DNA from: Bifidobacterium amazonense
GTDB lineage: Bacteria > Actinomycetota > Actinomycetes > Actinomycetales > Bifidobacteriaceae
Length of the DNA stretch: 64,000 nt
NCBI RefSeq assembly: GCF_018555435.2
Contig: NZ_JAFEJT020000007.1
Coordinates: 21,813 to 85,812 of the forward strand
Direction: 5' to 3'
Shown piece after piece: positions 1 to 8,485 of the stretch. The notes under the pieces are model-generated. The model worked only from the letters and a program-made list of their open reading frames with translations, did no database searches and was not told the DNA's origin. The first letter of the stretch is position 1; the number at the start of each line of letters is the position of its first letter. The position numbers were made by a program, and so were the translations under genes.

Positions 1-221
1 CCGTGACCGGGGCGCCGCTCGTCTGGTCGCTGCTGTCGCTGCTGCCTAGCGCGATTTCCATACCGCTCAAGCCCACGGCCAGCCGGTACATGCTGTGGGC
101 GCTCGTCGTCGTCCCGTTCATGCTCGCCCTGTGCGCGTCATGTCGGGACGGGACGGACGAACCATCGGTCGGGACCGGCGCCGAACCGGCGCACGGCGGT
201 CGGAAAGGAGACGAACGATGA
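1..221 (+). CDS. C-terminal end of a membrane protein (partial)
   Basis: Only the 3' end of this gene lies in the window; the frame is already open at base 3 and stops with TGA at 219-221. The visible part, about 72 residues, has two hydrophobic stretches followed by a charged Gly/Arg-rich tail, as expected for the end of a polytopic membrane protein. The stop overlaps the start of the flippase-like gene (ATGA), so the two are probably translationally coupled. The family cannot be told from this fragment. Position before a flippase suggests a polysaccharide polymerase or similar envelope protein, which is inference only. Confidence 0.55.
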   Translation, partial: VTGAPLVWSLLSLLPSAISIPLKPTASRYMLWALVVVPFMLALCASCRDGTDEPSVGTGAEPAHGGRKGDER

Positions 222-1765
222 ACCGCGGACTCATCCTGAACCTCGTCAGCAACCTCGCGTTCTTCGTCAGCGGCTATGCGATCCATTTCTTCCTTGGCGG
301 CTTCGCCACGCCGGCGGGCTACGGGGTGGTGGGCACCGTCATCACCGTGCTCGACATCGAATATCTGTTCGTGTCCAACGGTGCGCGGCAGTCCCTGTCG
401 CGCACCCTGTCGTCCGGACGGTACGATCCACGCGACGTGGTCGTCAAGACCCTCGCCGTGCAGACGGGCATCGTCGCCGTGTTCGTGGCCGTCGACGTGC
501 TCGGCGCCCCCGTGTTCGGCCGGGTGCTGGGCGACCGGTCGCTCGACCTGTACATGCGTCTGGCCGCGTTCCTGGTGCCCGCCAACGGCCTGTATGTCGT
601 GATGCTCGGCATCAACGACGGGTTGAAGTGCTTCGGCCGCAGCGCATTGCTGTCCACGCTGTACCCGCTCGTCAAGCTCGGCACGATCCCGCTGATCATA
701 TTCGTTTTTCCCGACCGGCCGGTCATCGGCGTGGAGTTCGGCTACTGCGCGTCGATGATCCTCGTCATCCTTCTCGGCACGGCGATGCTCGCGCCGCATC
801 TGATCGCCATGCGCAGGCGCGGCGGCAAAGGGAAGGCCGCCGCGTCCCATTCGCGCATCGGCTGGCGCGAGGCCGCGCACGGCACGATCTCGTTCTCCCT
901 GTTCTTCATCATGGCCTCGCTCGTCCTGAGCGCCGACACGCTTGTCGTCAAGGCCAACCTGCCCGACGCGATGTCCGGCTTCTACACCGGGGCCATGAAC
1001 TTCGGCAAGACCACGTACTATCTGCTGCAGGCGTTCGCCGTGATCATCCTGCCCGTCGTCTCCGGGCTGATCGGCGAACGGCGGCGCGTCGAGGCGCTTG
1101 GCAAGGCCCGTGACCTCGTGCTTCTGGCGGTCGTGTTCATCCTGCCGATGGCCGTCTCCATCTCGGCCACAAGCGTCAACCTCCTGTCGTCCTTCTACTC
1201 CCGGCAGTTCGCCGTGGCCGCTCCGGCCCTGTCGTGCCTGGCTCTGTCGAGCTTCTTCATGGGCGCCACGGTCGTGCTCAACATGGTGCTGAACGCCGAG
1301 AGGGACACGCACTTCTCCGACATCCTGTCCGCCGTATCGCTGCCGGTCGTGGTGGCCGCGTTCGTCGTCGCCGCCCGGTTCGGCGGCATCACCGCCGTGG
1401 CCGCCACGAGCATGGGCGCGACGTTCCTGACGATGCTCGTCTCCTACATGCAGGTGCGTCGTCGGTTCGGCGACGTCATGTCGCGCGCCGCATGGGTCGC
1501 GGTCGGCGTCAACGTCGTCCTGTGGATCGTCATGGCGGCGCTTGCACCGATCCTTCCCATCCGCAACTTCATCGTGCTGGTGCTTGTCTACATGCTTGAA
1601 TACATGGTCTATCTGGCGGTGCTCGCCGCGATGGGCGTGCTTTCCCCGGCATGGGTCAGGGCGTTCGCCGCGGGATTGGGCCGCGGCGGTGCGGCCGGCG
1701 GGTCCCGGTCCCGCGGCGTGGGGACGGCGTCGGCCGCCGCCGGCATGGATGGGGGCGTCCGATGA
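218..1765 (+). CDS. polysaccharide flippase-like membrane protein (Wzx/MATE type)
   Basis: A 515-residue protein that is hydrophobic along almost its whole length, with roughly 12-14 potential membrane helices. It starts SGYAIHFFLGGF-like near the N-terminus and has the loop pattern of the Wzx/oligosaccharide-lipid flippase family, which moves lipid-linked sugar units across the cytoplasmic membrane. The ATG at 218 is chosen because GGAAAGGAG sits just upstream and it overlaps the preceding stop (ATGA); the frame is open further upstream to 95 without a better signal. The tail (about residues 480-515) is Gly/Arg/Ala-rich and probably cytoplasmic. It overlaps the next gene by ATGA, forming a three-gene unit. 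The substrate is unknown. Confidence 0.75.
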   Translation: MNRGLILNLVSNLAFFVSGYAIHFFLGGFATPAGYGVVGTVITVLDIEYLFVSNGARQSLSRTLSSGRYDPRDVVVKTLAVQTGIVAVFVAVDVLGAPVFGRVLGDRSLDLYMRLAAFLVPANGLYVVMLGINDGLKCFGRSALLSTLYPLVKLGTIPLIIFVFPDRPVIGVEFGYCASMILVILLGTAMLAPHLIAMRRRGGKGKAAASHSRIGWREAAHGTISFSLFFIMASLVLSADTLVVKANLPDAMSGFYTGAMNFGKTTYYLLQAFAVIILPVVSGLIGERRRVEALGKARDLVLLAVVFILPMAVSISATSVNLLSSFYSRQFAVAAPALSCLALSSFFMGATVVLNMVLNAERDTHFSDILSAVSLPVVVAAFVVAARFGGITAVAATSMGATFLTMLVSYMQVRRRFGDVMSRAAWVAVGVNVVLWIVMAALAPILPIRNFIVLVLVYMLEYMVYLAVLAAMGVLSPAWVRAFAAGLGRGGAAGGSRSRGVGTASAAAGMDGGVR

Positions 1766-3990
1766 TCCGTGGGATCCCGATGCCCCGGATGACGAGGGCG
1801 CGCGTCACGCCGGTCCTCGTCGCCGTCCTCACGATCGTCGTGCTCGAACTGTTCGTCTTCAACCTGCCGTTCTGGCAGACTGCCGGTTCACGGCCCGAAC
1901 AGGCGCGCGACGACGGCGTCGGCCCGGGGCTGACCGTCGAGAAGGGCGGCATCGCCATAGTCACCGATCCCGACTACGCCTGGCGCGACCTGTCCTCCGA
2001 CCAGCCGATCGAATACCTGTACATGGGACATGCGAACGCCGAACGCCCGCGTCAGGACGACACCGTGCGCTGGCGGATCTCCACCGCGAAGGCAACCGAC
2101 GGCGGCTGGTACGACGCCAACGCCGACGTCGGCTACTCGCCGTCGTCCGAAGCCTCCCGATACTCCCGGGTCGGCGGACGGGCCACCCGCGTGCGCATCC
2201 GCTACCGCATGGACAAGGGCGCGGTCATCCCGTACAACCCGGTGACCGTGAACCCGCACGTGCCGATGCGTGTAAGTCTCCTGCGGCTCGCGCTCGAAAC
2301 CGTCGTCGCGCTGCTCGTCATCCTGTTCAGGCCCTCGTCCCGCCTCTATCGGATCCGACTGGCAAGAACCCGAGCCTGTCTTGCGCCGCTCGCCCTATGC
2401 GCCGCGTTCGCCTGCACCGTGCCGCTCGCCCTGTTCGCGATGGCCACCCCGCAGGACAGTCCCGAACCGGTCTATTGGGACTTCTACGCCACATATCAGG
2501 CCACCGACCAGTACCAGCGTCTCGCCGATGCGATCCTGAACGGCCGCGCATGGCTTGACTATCCGGTCAATGACGCGTTCGCCGGCATGGCCAACCCGTA
2601 CGACACGCGCTCGCGCACCCTGCTCGCCCTGAACCACCCCGACATGCCCATCTACTTCGACGTCGCGTTCCATGATGGGCGCTACTACAGCTATTTCGGG
2701 GTCCTACCGGCGATCCTGCTGTTCGTCCCGTTCAAGGCCGTGACCGGCATGCCGCTGCCCACCAACGCCGGCATTGCCGTCGTCGCCCTGCTGGCTTCCG
2801 CCGCATGCGCCCTGCTCGCCGTGCAGATCGCCCGGCTGATCGGCCGTCGTCGCCCCGTCTCGCTCGGCGCGACCATGCTCGGCATGCTCGCCTTCATGCT
2901 CGGCAACGGCATCGCCATGCTCATCCAGCTCGGTCTCTTCTACCAGATCCCGCAGGAGCTGGCCGTCGCATGCGCCGCCGGCGGCCTTGCCGCATGGATC
3001 GAGGCGAAACTGCTCGGCCTTGGCTCGGGGCTCCCCGACAAACGCTTCCTGGCCTTGGGATCGTTCCTCATGGCATTGACGATCGCATGCCGGCCTCAGG
3101 TGGCCGCCGCCTCCCTGATCGCCATACCCCTGTTCGCCGACGAGATCCGCGGCCTCTGGCGCGAGGGACTGCACGGCCGTCACGGGTTCCTGCGCGAGGC
3201 GACCGTCTGGGCGTACGCGCTCATCCCGTACGTGGTCGTGTTCCTGCCCCAGTTCGCGTACAACATGATCCGGTTCGGCTCGCCCACGGACTTCGGCGCC
3301 ACCTACAATCTCACCGGCTACGACATGACGCATTTCCATGCGCCGCTGACCCAATACCCGGCGTTCCTCTTCCACTACCTCCTGCAGCCGCCGAACCTCA
3401 CCGCCCACTTCCCGTTTGTCGGCTGGGATGAGGTGCCGCTGACCACTTGGCGGTCCGAGCATCCGCACTTCGGAGGATGGTTCATGACCGACGCGCCGTT
3501 CGCGCTCATCCTGTTCGCGCTCGTCGTATGGCGTCCGCTCATGGCTCGGGTGCGGGCCACGGGCCTCGCCGCCGGGGTGCTCGGGTGCGCGGGGCTTGTC
3601 TTCCTCGTCGACGCGCGCATCACCGGTGTCGACTACCGTTACGAGATCGACTTCGCGTGGATGATCGTGGTCGCCGTGGTCGCCGTGCTGTATGCGCTCG
3701 ACGCGGGGCTGGGCGTGGCCGCCGGCAACGGCGTCGCGCAGGCGGGGCGGGCCGGTGCGGTCGGTGCGACGGAGCCGTCTCTGGGGACGGTCGTCGGCGG
3801 GGACGGTACCATGGCCGGTTGCGCTTTCCCGTTCGACGCGCGCTCGGCGCTGCGTCGAATCGTGTTCGGCTGGTTCGCGGCGGGCGTCGTCGTCGCGGTC
3901 CTGTTCCTGTTCTTCAAGCAATTCGCGTATGGCATGAACATGCCTGTGCGTATCTGGTGGGACGTCGCCTCTTGGTTCCTGTTCATGTGA
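1762..3990 (+). CDS. large polytopic membrane protein, possible GT-C-type sugar transferase
   Basis: A 742-residue protein. There is one helix near residues 15-33, then an extracytoplasmic region of about 140 residues, then many hydrophobic helices. After the second helix comes a segment with WDFYATYQ, NPYDTRSR and GRYYSYFGVLP, a pattern I associate with uncharacterised membrane proteins that resemble GT-C glycosyltransferases. No catalytic residue can be assigned. The start at 1762 overlaps the flippase stop (ATGA); a second ATG at 1780 is also possible. By context it belongs to an envelope polysaccharide or glycolipid pathway. This is the last gene of the unit; a convergent response regulator follows. 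Confidence 0.6.
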   Translation: MIRGIPMPRMTRARVTPVLVAVLTIVVLELFVFNLPFWQTAGSRPEQARDDGVGPGLTVEKGGIAIVTDPDYAWRDLSSDQPIEYLYMGHANAERPRQDDTVRWRISTAKATDGGWYDANADVGYSPSSEASRYSRVGGRATRVRIRYRMDKGAVIPYNPVTVNPHVPMRVSLLRLALETVVALLVILFRPSSRLYRIRLARTRACLAPLALCAAFACTVPLALFAMATPQDSPEPVYWDFYATYQATDQYQRLADAILNGRAWLDYPVNDAFAGMANPYDTRSRTLLALNHPDMPIYFDVAFHDGRYYSYFGVLPAILLFVPFKAVTGMPLPTNAGIAVVALLASAACALLAVQIARLIGRRRPVSLGATMLGMLAFMLGNGIAMLIQLGLFYQIPQELAVACAAGGLAAWIEAKLLGLGSGLPDKRFLALGSFLMALTIACRPQVAAASLIAIPLFADEIRGLWREGLHGRHGFLREATVWAYALIPYVVVFLPQFAYNMIRFGSPTDFGATYNLTGYDMTHFHAPLTQYPAFLFHYLLQPPNLTAHFPFVGWDEVPLTTWRSEHPHFGGWFMTDAPFALILFALVVWRPLMARVRATGLAAGVLGCAGLVFLVDARITGVDYRYEIDFAWMIVVAVVAVLYALDAGLGVAAGNGVAQAGRAGAVGATEPSLGTVVGGDGTMAGCAFPFDARSALRRIVFGWFAAGVVVAVLFLFFKQFAYGMNMPVRIWWDVASWFLFM

Positions 3991-4074
3991 CGGCGGGCTG
4001 AGGACCCTCCGGCCGGACGGCACGGTGCCGGCATCCGCGGGAGCTTTGCGTCCGGCACGATCTGGTCGGTTTGC

Positions 4075-4800
4075 CTACCGGTGTCCGCGGATCCACAGGA
4101 TCGCCAGCTGCGTGCGGTTCGTCAGTCCCATCTTGTCGAGGATGCCGCTGACGCGGTTGCGCACCGTGCCTTCGGACAGGTACAGCCTGGCGGCGATGTC
4201 GCGGTTGTCGAGTCCTTCGGCGACCAGTGCGGCGATGTCGCGGTCGCGTTCCGGCAGCGCTTCGAGCGCGTCCCGGTCGGCGGCGTGATCGCACTCCCGT
4301 CCGGCCGCCGACGTGATGCCGGCTGATGTGCCGGTCGGACCGGCGGCTCCGGCCGTGTCGGCCGCGTCGGTCATGTCGGACGACGACTCGCTGCCCGACA
4401 GTTTGTCCAACACCTCCGCGCCGAGCACGATCTGTCCGGCCATGACCGCCTGCAACGCCGGACCGACCGACGCGACGTCCTGTTTGATGAGATAGCCGCG
4501 CGCGCCGAGCGACACGGCCTGCGTGATATACGACCGGTCCGCGAACGTGGTCAGAAACAGTATCTTCGCGCCCGGATCCTTGGCGAGAATCTCCCGGGCC
4601 GCGGCCAGACCGTCCTTGCCGGGCATCTGCACGTCGATGAGCAGCACGTCCGGCCGGCTCGACGGCGACCGGAAATACTCCGTCACCGCCGCATCCCCGT
4701 CGTTCGCCGTCCACAGCACGTCCGCCGTGTGCGTCGCCGTCAGGATCGTCGCCAACGACTGGCATACGATCGGATCGTCGTCCGCAATCGCCGTTCTCAT
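4075..4800 (-). CDS. NarL/LuxR-family response regulator
   Basis: A 241-residue two-domain regulator. The N-terminal receiver domain has the acidic pair D7-D8, the phospho-acceptor aspartate near residue 56 in LLIDVQMPGKDG, and the conserved Lys in GYLIKQD. The C-terminal LuxR-type helix-turn-helix includes LPERDRDIAALVAEGLDNRD and LSEGTVRNRVSGIL. Between them is an unusually long Ser/Ala/Asp/Gly-rich linker (about residues 140-185). The ATG at 4800 is preceded by AAGGA. It lies 58 nt downstream of the histidine kinase on the same strand, so the two form an operon. The likely target is the divergent ABC exporter operon. Confidence 0.92.
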   Translation of the reverse strand: MRTAIADDDPIVCQSLATILTATHTADVLWTANDGDAAVTEYFRSPSSRPDVLLIDVQMPGKDGLAAAREILAKDPGAKILFLTTFADRSYITQAVSLGARGYLIKQDVASVGPALQAVMAGQIVLGAEVLDKLSGSESSSDMTDAADTAGAAGPTGTSAGITSAAGRECDHAADRDALEALPERDRDIAALVAEGLDNRDIAARLYLSEGTVRNRVSGILDKMGLTNRTQLAILWIRGHR

Positions 4801-4858
4801 CGTCGTTCCTTATGCCCCTCGGTACCTATCGGTCGGTCGGACGGGCCGGTTCCGCCGG

Positions 4859-6070
4859 TCATGATCGTCCGTCACGATCATGGTATGTCCACCGCCGTTT
4901 GGGAATCGTGACGAACACGCGCCATCCCGCGCCGTACGGGCCGCACGACGACGTGCCGCCGAGCGCGCGCACGCGGCGTTCGATGTCGGCCAATCCCATG
5001 CCGCGCAACGATTCGGCGTCGGCGGCGGAGCGTCCGGCGTGGGACTCGTCGGCCGGCGTTCTGGCCGGTCCCGGATCCTGCACGACCAGCTGCCAGATCG
5101 CCGGGAAGTCACGCAACGTCACGCTCGCCGAACGCGCGTCGCTGTGCCGGGCCACGTTCGACAGCGATTCGCGGATCACCGTCGCGAAACAGCGCGTCAC
5201 CGGTGCAGGCGCATCCGTGATCTCGTTCGACAAGGCCACGGAGAAGCCCGGCGACGCGTCGCCGAACGTGCGCGCCGCATCCGCGATCTGCGCGGCGAAA
5301 TCCGTGCCGTCGTCCTCCAGATCGTGCACGGAGCGGCGCACCATCGTCATCGCCTCGTTCAGCGTGTCGTTCAACGCGCCGAAGCCCTGCGCGGCGACCG
5401 GATCGTCCGTCGCGTCGGCCACCGCCTTGCCCGCCTGCGACTGCATGATCGCGCGCGTGAGCAGATGCCCGACGTTGTCATGGATGTCGCGGGCGATGCG
5501 CGTGCGCTCGTTGAGCGTGGCCGTGCGGATCGACTGGGCGCGCTCCTCGGCGACGTCGGCCATGCGGCGACGGCTGACTCGCCTGCTGTCGCGGGCCAGA
5601 TCCTGCGTATGCCGCAACGACCGGCGCAATCGCATGACGGTCGCGCGCGACCGGCCGAGCATCATGCCGACGACGGCGAACAGCCCGGTCAGCACCATGA
5701 TCGTGCGATCGGCCGCGGTCGATGCCCTCACGAACGCGACGACGATCGGCGCAAACGGCAGACACCGGACCAGCCGGTCGGCGCGCGCGTCACGCATCAT
5801 CGACGGCAGACGAGGCGCATCATAGGCGACGACCGGCAGCAGCATGCACCATCGCGGCATCAGCAGGGCCGCCGCCATGCACAGACAGGCCGGCACGGCG
5901 GCCATGAGCGGGGGAGTGCGCCGCGCCATCAGCCATTCCCCCAGACAGGACAACGAGATCGCGGCCAGCAGGCCGATCAGCGACAGTGAATCAAAGCCGG
6001 ACAATGCCGCCACGGCCGTTCCGCAGGCCAGCAGCAGGGCTTTCTCCAGCAGGACGAGCATGGTTGCCAT
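4859..6070 (-). CDS. NarL-type sensor histidine kinase
   Basis: A 403-residue membrane kinase. The N-terminal half has about five to six hydrophobic helices with little extracellular sequence, typical of intramembrane-sensing kinases. The HisKA_3 dimerisation domain follows, with the phospho-acceptor His in RIARDIHDNVGHLL. A short HATPase domain comes next, with SNVARHS (N box) and GMGLADIERRV (G box). The frame is open to 6235, but ATG at 6070 has GGGAG nine bases upstream and leaves a 132-bp divergent promoter region before the ABC gene at 6203, so I prefer it. The signal sensed is unknown; cell-envelope or antimicrobial-peptide stress is typical of such HK-ABC pairs. Confidence 0.88.
   Translation of the reverse strand: MATMLVLLEKALLLACGTAVAALSGFDSLSLIGLLAAISLSCLGEWLMARRTPPLMAAVPACLCMAAALLMPRWCMLLPVVAYDAPRLPSMMRDARADRLVRCLPFAPIVVAFVRASTAADRTIMVLTGLFAVVGMMLGRSRATVMRLRRSLRHTQDLARDSRRVSRRRMADVAEERAQSIRTATLNERTRIARDIHDNVGHLLTRAIMQSQAGKAVADATDDPVAAQGFGALNDTLNEAMTMVRRSVHDLEDDGTDFAAQIADAARTFGDASPGFSVALSNEITDAPAPVTRCFATVIRESLSNVARHSDARSASVTLRDFPAIWQLVVQDPGPARTPADESHAGRSAADAESLRGMGLADIERRVRALGGTSSCGPYGAGWRVFVTIPKRRWTYHDRDGRS
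4860..4882. other. 9-bp inverted repeat at the end of the kinase gene
   Basis: CATGATCGT and ACGATCATG form a perfect 9-bp stem with a 5-nt loop. It overlaps the kinase stop codon and lies at the start of the 58-nt gap before the response regulator gene. It could slow or partly terminate transcription between the two cistrons, or protect the mRNA 3' end. Confidence 0.5.
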
Positions 6071-6101
6071 GGTAGCCGGCTCCCGGGATGCGACGAATAC
6101 G

Positions 6102-6113
6102 TGACAAATGTCA
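6102..6113. promoter_or_regulatory. candidate operator in the divergent kinase/ABC promoter region
   Basis: A small palindrome, TGACA-AA-TGTCA, sits between the kinase start (6070, minus strand) and the ABC ATPase start (6203, plus strand). A weaker partial copy of the half site lies near 6132-6146. Divergent promoters of a two-component system and its transporter are the usual place for NarL/LiaR-type binding sites. Assignment to this regulator is inference. Confidence 0.35.
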
Positions 6114-6202
6114 TGGAGCCGGGCCCAGATCGTGACGGATGACTGTAGCGCGGCCATGCCCCGGCGCGCGATGATGAAGATACCCCAAGGAAAGGAGCGG
6201 AC

Positions 6203-7156
6203 ATGACCGACAACAACGAGACGCCGGCCGTCCACGTCAGCCAGCTGGTCAAACGATACGGCGACATGGTCGCGCTCGACTACTTCGACCTCGACGTGCG
6301 CCAGGGCGAGATCTTCGGCCTGCTCGGCCCCAACGGCTCAGGCAAGACCACCGCCATCAACTGCATCCTCGCGCTGCTCACCTACGACTCCGGCACGATC
6401 CGCGTGTTCGGCCAGCCGATGACGCCGACCAGCTACGAGCTCAAACGCCGCATCGGCATCGTGCCGCAGAACGTGGCCGTGTTCAACGAACTGACCGTCA
6501 CCGAGAACATCGACTACTTCTGCTCGCTGTACGTGCCGAAGAAGTCCGACCGCGCGCCGCTCGTCGAAGAGGCGATCGACTTCGCCGGCCTGCAGGACTT
6601 CCGCAGATTCCGTCCCGGCAAACTCTCCGGCGGCCTGCTGCGCCGGCTCAACATCGCCTGCGGCATCGCGCACAAGCCCGATCTCATCTTCTTCGACGAA
6701 CCGACCGTGGCCGTCGACCCGCAAAGCCGCAACGCGATCCTCGAAGGCATCCAGAAACTCAACCAGGCCGGCGCGACCGTGATCTACACCAGCCACTACA
6801 TGGAGGAGGTCGAACAGATCTGCGACCGCATCCTCATCATGGACCACGGCCGTCACCTCGCGCTCGGCACCGCCGACGAACTCAAGGCCATGATCGACAC
6901 GGGGGAGCGGATCACCATCGAAACGCTCGACCTGACCGACGACGCGCTCGCCGCCGTGCGCAGGCTCCCGTTCGTGATCGAGGCGACGTACGACGGGCGC
7001 GAACTGGCCGTGCGATGCCGGCGCGGCGACCATAACCTCGTCGACCTGATCGGCGTGCTGCGCTCCGCGGGCGCGAACATCGGCCACCTGACCAGCCGGC
7101 CGCCGAGCCTCAACGACGTGTTCCTCGAACTGACCGGCAAGGCGCTACGGGACTGA
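6203..7156 (+). CDS. ABC transporter ATP-binding protein (drug/peptide exporter type)
   Basis: A 317-residue ATPase. Walker A is GPNGSGKTT (about residue 45), the Q-loop is GIVPQN, the signature is KLSGGLLRRLN, Walker B is LIFFDEP, and the switch His is in YTSHYMEEV. After Walker B the D-loop reads TVAVDP rather than the common TxGLDP. The C-terminal ~90 residues form the accessory domain seen in DrrA/NatA-type exporter ATPases. The start has AAGGAAAGGAG upstream. It is the first gene of a three-gene operon with two permeases, divergent from a two-component system, a layout typical of inducible antimicrobial or envelope-stress exporters. The substrate is unknown. Confidence 0.93.
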   Translation: MTDNNETPAVHVSQLVKRYGDMVALDYFDLDVRQGEIFGLLGPNGSGKTTAINCILALLTYDSGTIRVFGQPMTPTSYELKRRIGIVPQNVAVFNELTVTENIDYFCSLYVPKKSDRAPLVEEAIDFAGLQDFRRFRPGKLSGGLLRRLNIACGIAHKPDLIFFDEPTVAVDPQSRNAILEGIQKLNQAGATVIYTSHYMEEVEQICDRILIMDHGRHLALGTADELKAMIDTGERITIETLDLTDDALAAVRRLPFVIEATYDGRELAVRCRRGDHNLVDLIGVLRSAGANIGHLTSRPPSLNDVFLELTGKALRD

Positions 7157-7198
7157 CGGGAGCGATTCCGACCATCCCGGCAAGGAAAGGAGAACGCC

Positions 7199-8485
7199 AT
7201 GTGGAGCACCTTCGTCGTCACCCTGAAATCGAACCTGCGCAACACGAGCGCATTGTTCTGGCTCATCGTGTTCCCGATCGCATTGTCGACCATGTTCAAC
7301 GTCGTGTTCGGCAACCTGGACAACGCCATGAGCATCACACCGGTATCGGTCGCCGTCGTCGAGGACGCGAACTGGACGAAGACGACCGGCGCGGACACGC
7401 TCATCACGGCGCTGTCCGGCAAGCAGTCCGGCAGCGGCAAGACCGACAAGACGACGGACACGACAACAACGACGGATGACGCGCGCGCCGCCATCGGCGA
7501 CCTCGACGTCGACGTGCGGCTGCTGGACGTCACCACGGTCGACTCGACGGCACAGGCCCGCGAACTGCTGGACGACGGGACGACGGACGGCATCATCGCC
7601 GCCGACGGCGACGGACGGCTCGCGCTCACGCTCAGCTCCGACACCGTCGCCACGGCCAACAACAGCACGAGCGCGGTCGGACTCGACGTCTCCCTCGCCG
7701 CGCTCGACAACGTGCTCGACCAGTACAACCGCACCGGCGCGACCGTGCGAGCCGCGCTCAAGGACAATCCGACCGCGGCCGTCAACCGCGCCTTCTGGAA
7801 CGGCATCGGCTCGGCCACGAACGGCACCAAAGAGATCACGCTCACCAACTTCAAACCCGACGCGATGGCCCGCTACTACTACGCGCTCATGGGCATGGCC
7901 TGCCTGATGGCCATGTCGACCATGATCTACGCGGTCACCACGGCCCAGGCGAACCTCTCCGCACTCGGCATACGCCGTTCCGTCGCCCCGCTCGGCCGAG
8001 CCAGACAGCTCGTCGCCGGATTCCTCGCCGGCTGGCTGTGCTCCTGCGCATGCCTGCTCGTCGCGCTCGCCTACATCCGCTACGCCTGCGGCATCGCGGT
8101 CGGCGGCCGAGAACCGCTGGCCGTGCTCGCCGTGATCGTGTCCTCGTTCATGACATGCTCGCTCGGCACGATGATCGGCGCGATACCGAAACTCACCGCC
8201 GGCGTCAAGCAGGGCATGGCGACCGCGCTCTCCTGCGGACTGTCGCTGTTCAGCGGCCTGTACGGCGGGTTCGCGATGGAGCTGAGCGACCTGATCGCGC
8301 GCAAAGCGCCGCTGCTCGCCACCATCAATCCCGTCCAGCAGGTCACGGACCTGTTCTATTCGCTCATGTACTACGACAGCTACCGACCGTTCGTCCGCAC
8401 CTGCGCCATCCTGCTCGCGATGAGCGCGGCATTCCTCACGGCCGGCGTGATCATGCTCAGGAGGCAACGCTATGAACACCTATAA
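7199..8485 (+). CDS. ABC-2 type transporter permease
   Basis: A 428-residue permease with ABC-2 topology: one N-terminal helix (about residues 17-38), a large extracytoplasmic domain (about 45-225) rich in Asp/Thr, and five to six C-terminal helices. The extracytoplasmic domain has a low-complexity Lys/Thr/Asp stretch near residues 80-92. The start has AAGGAAAGGAG at a good distance. The gene overlaps the next permease gene by 14 nt, so the two are probably made in matched amounts and form a heterodimer that works with the upstream ATPase. Confidence 0.88.
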   Translation: MWSTFVVTLKSNLRNTSALFWLIVFPIALSTMFNVVFGNLDNAMSITPVSVAVVEDANWTKTTGADTLITALSGKQSGSGKTDKTTDTTTTTDDARAAIGDLDVDVRLLDVTTVDSTAQARELLDDGTTDGIIAADGDGRLALTLSSDTVATANNSTSAVGLDVSLAALDNVLDQYNRTGATVRAALKDNPTAAVNRAFWNGIGSATNGTKEITLTNFKPDAMARYYYALMGMACLMAMSTMIYAVTTAQANLSALGIRRSVAPLGRARQLVAGFLAGWLCSCACLLVALAYIRYACGIAVGGREPLAVLAVIVSSFMTCSLGTMIGAIPKLTAGVKQGMATALSCGLSLFSGLYGGFAMELSDLIARKAPLLATINPVQQVTDLFYSLMYYDSYRPFVRTCAILLAMSAAFLTAGVIMLRRQRYEHL

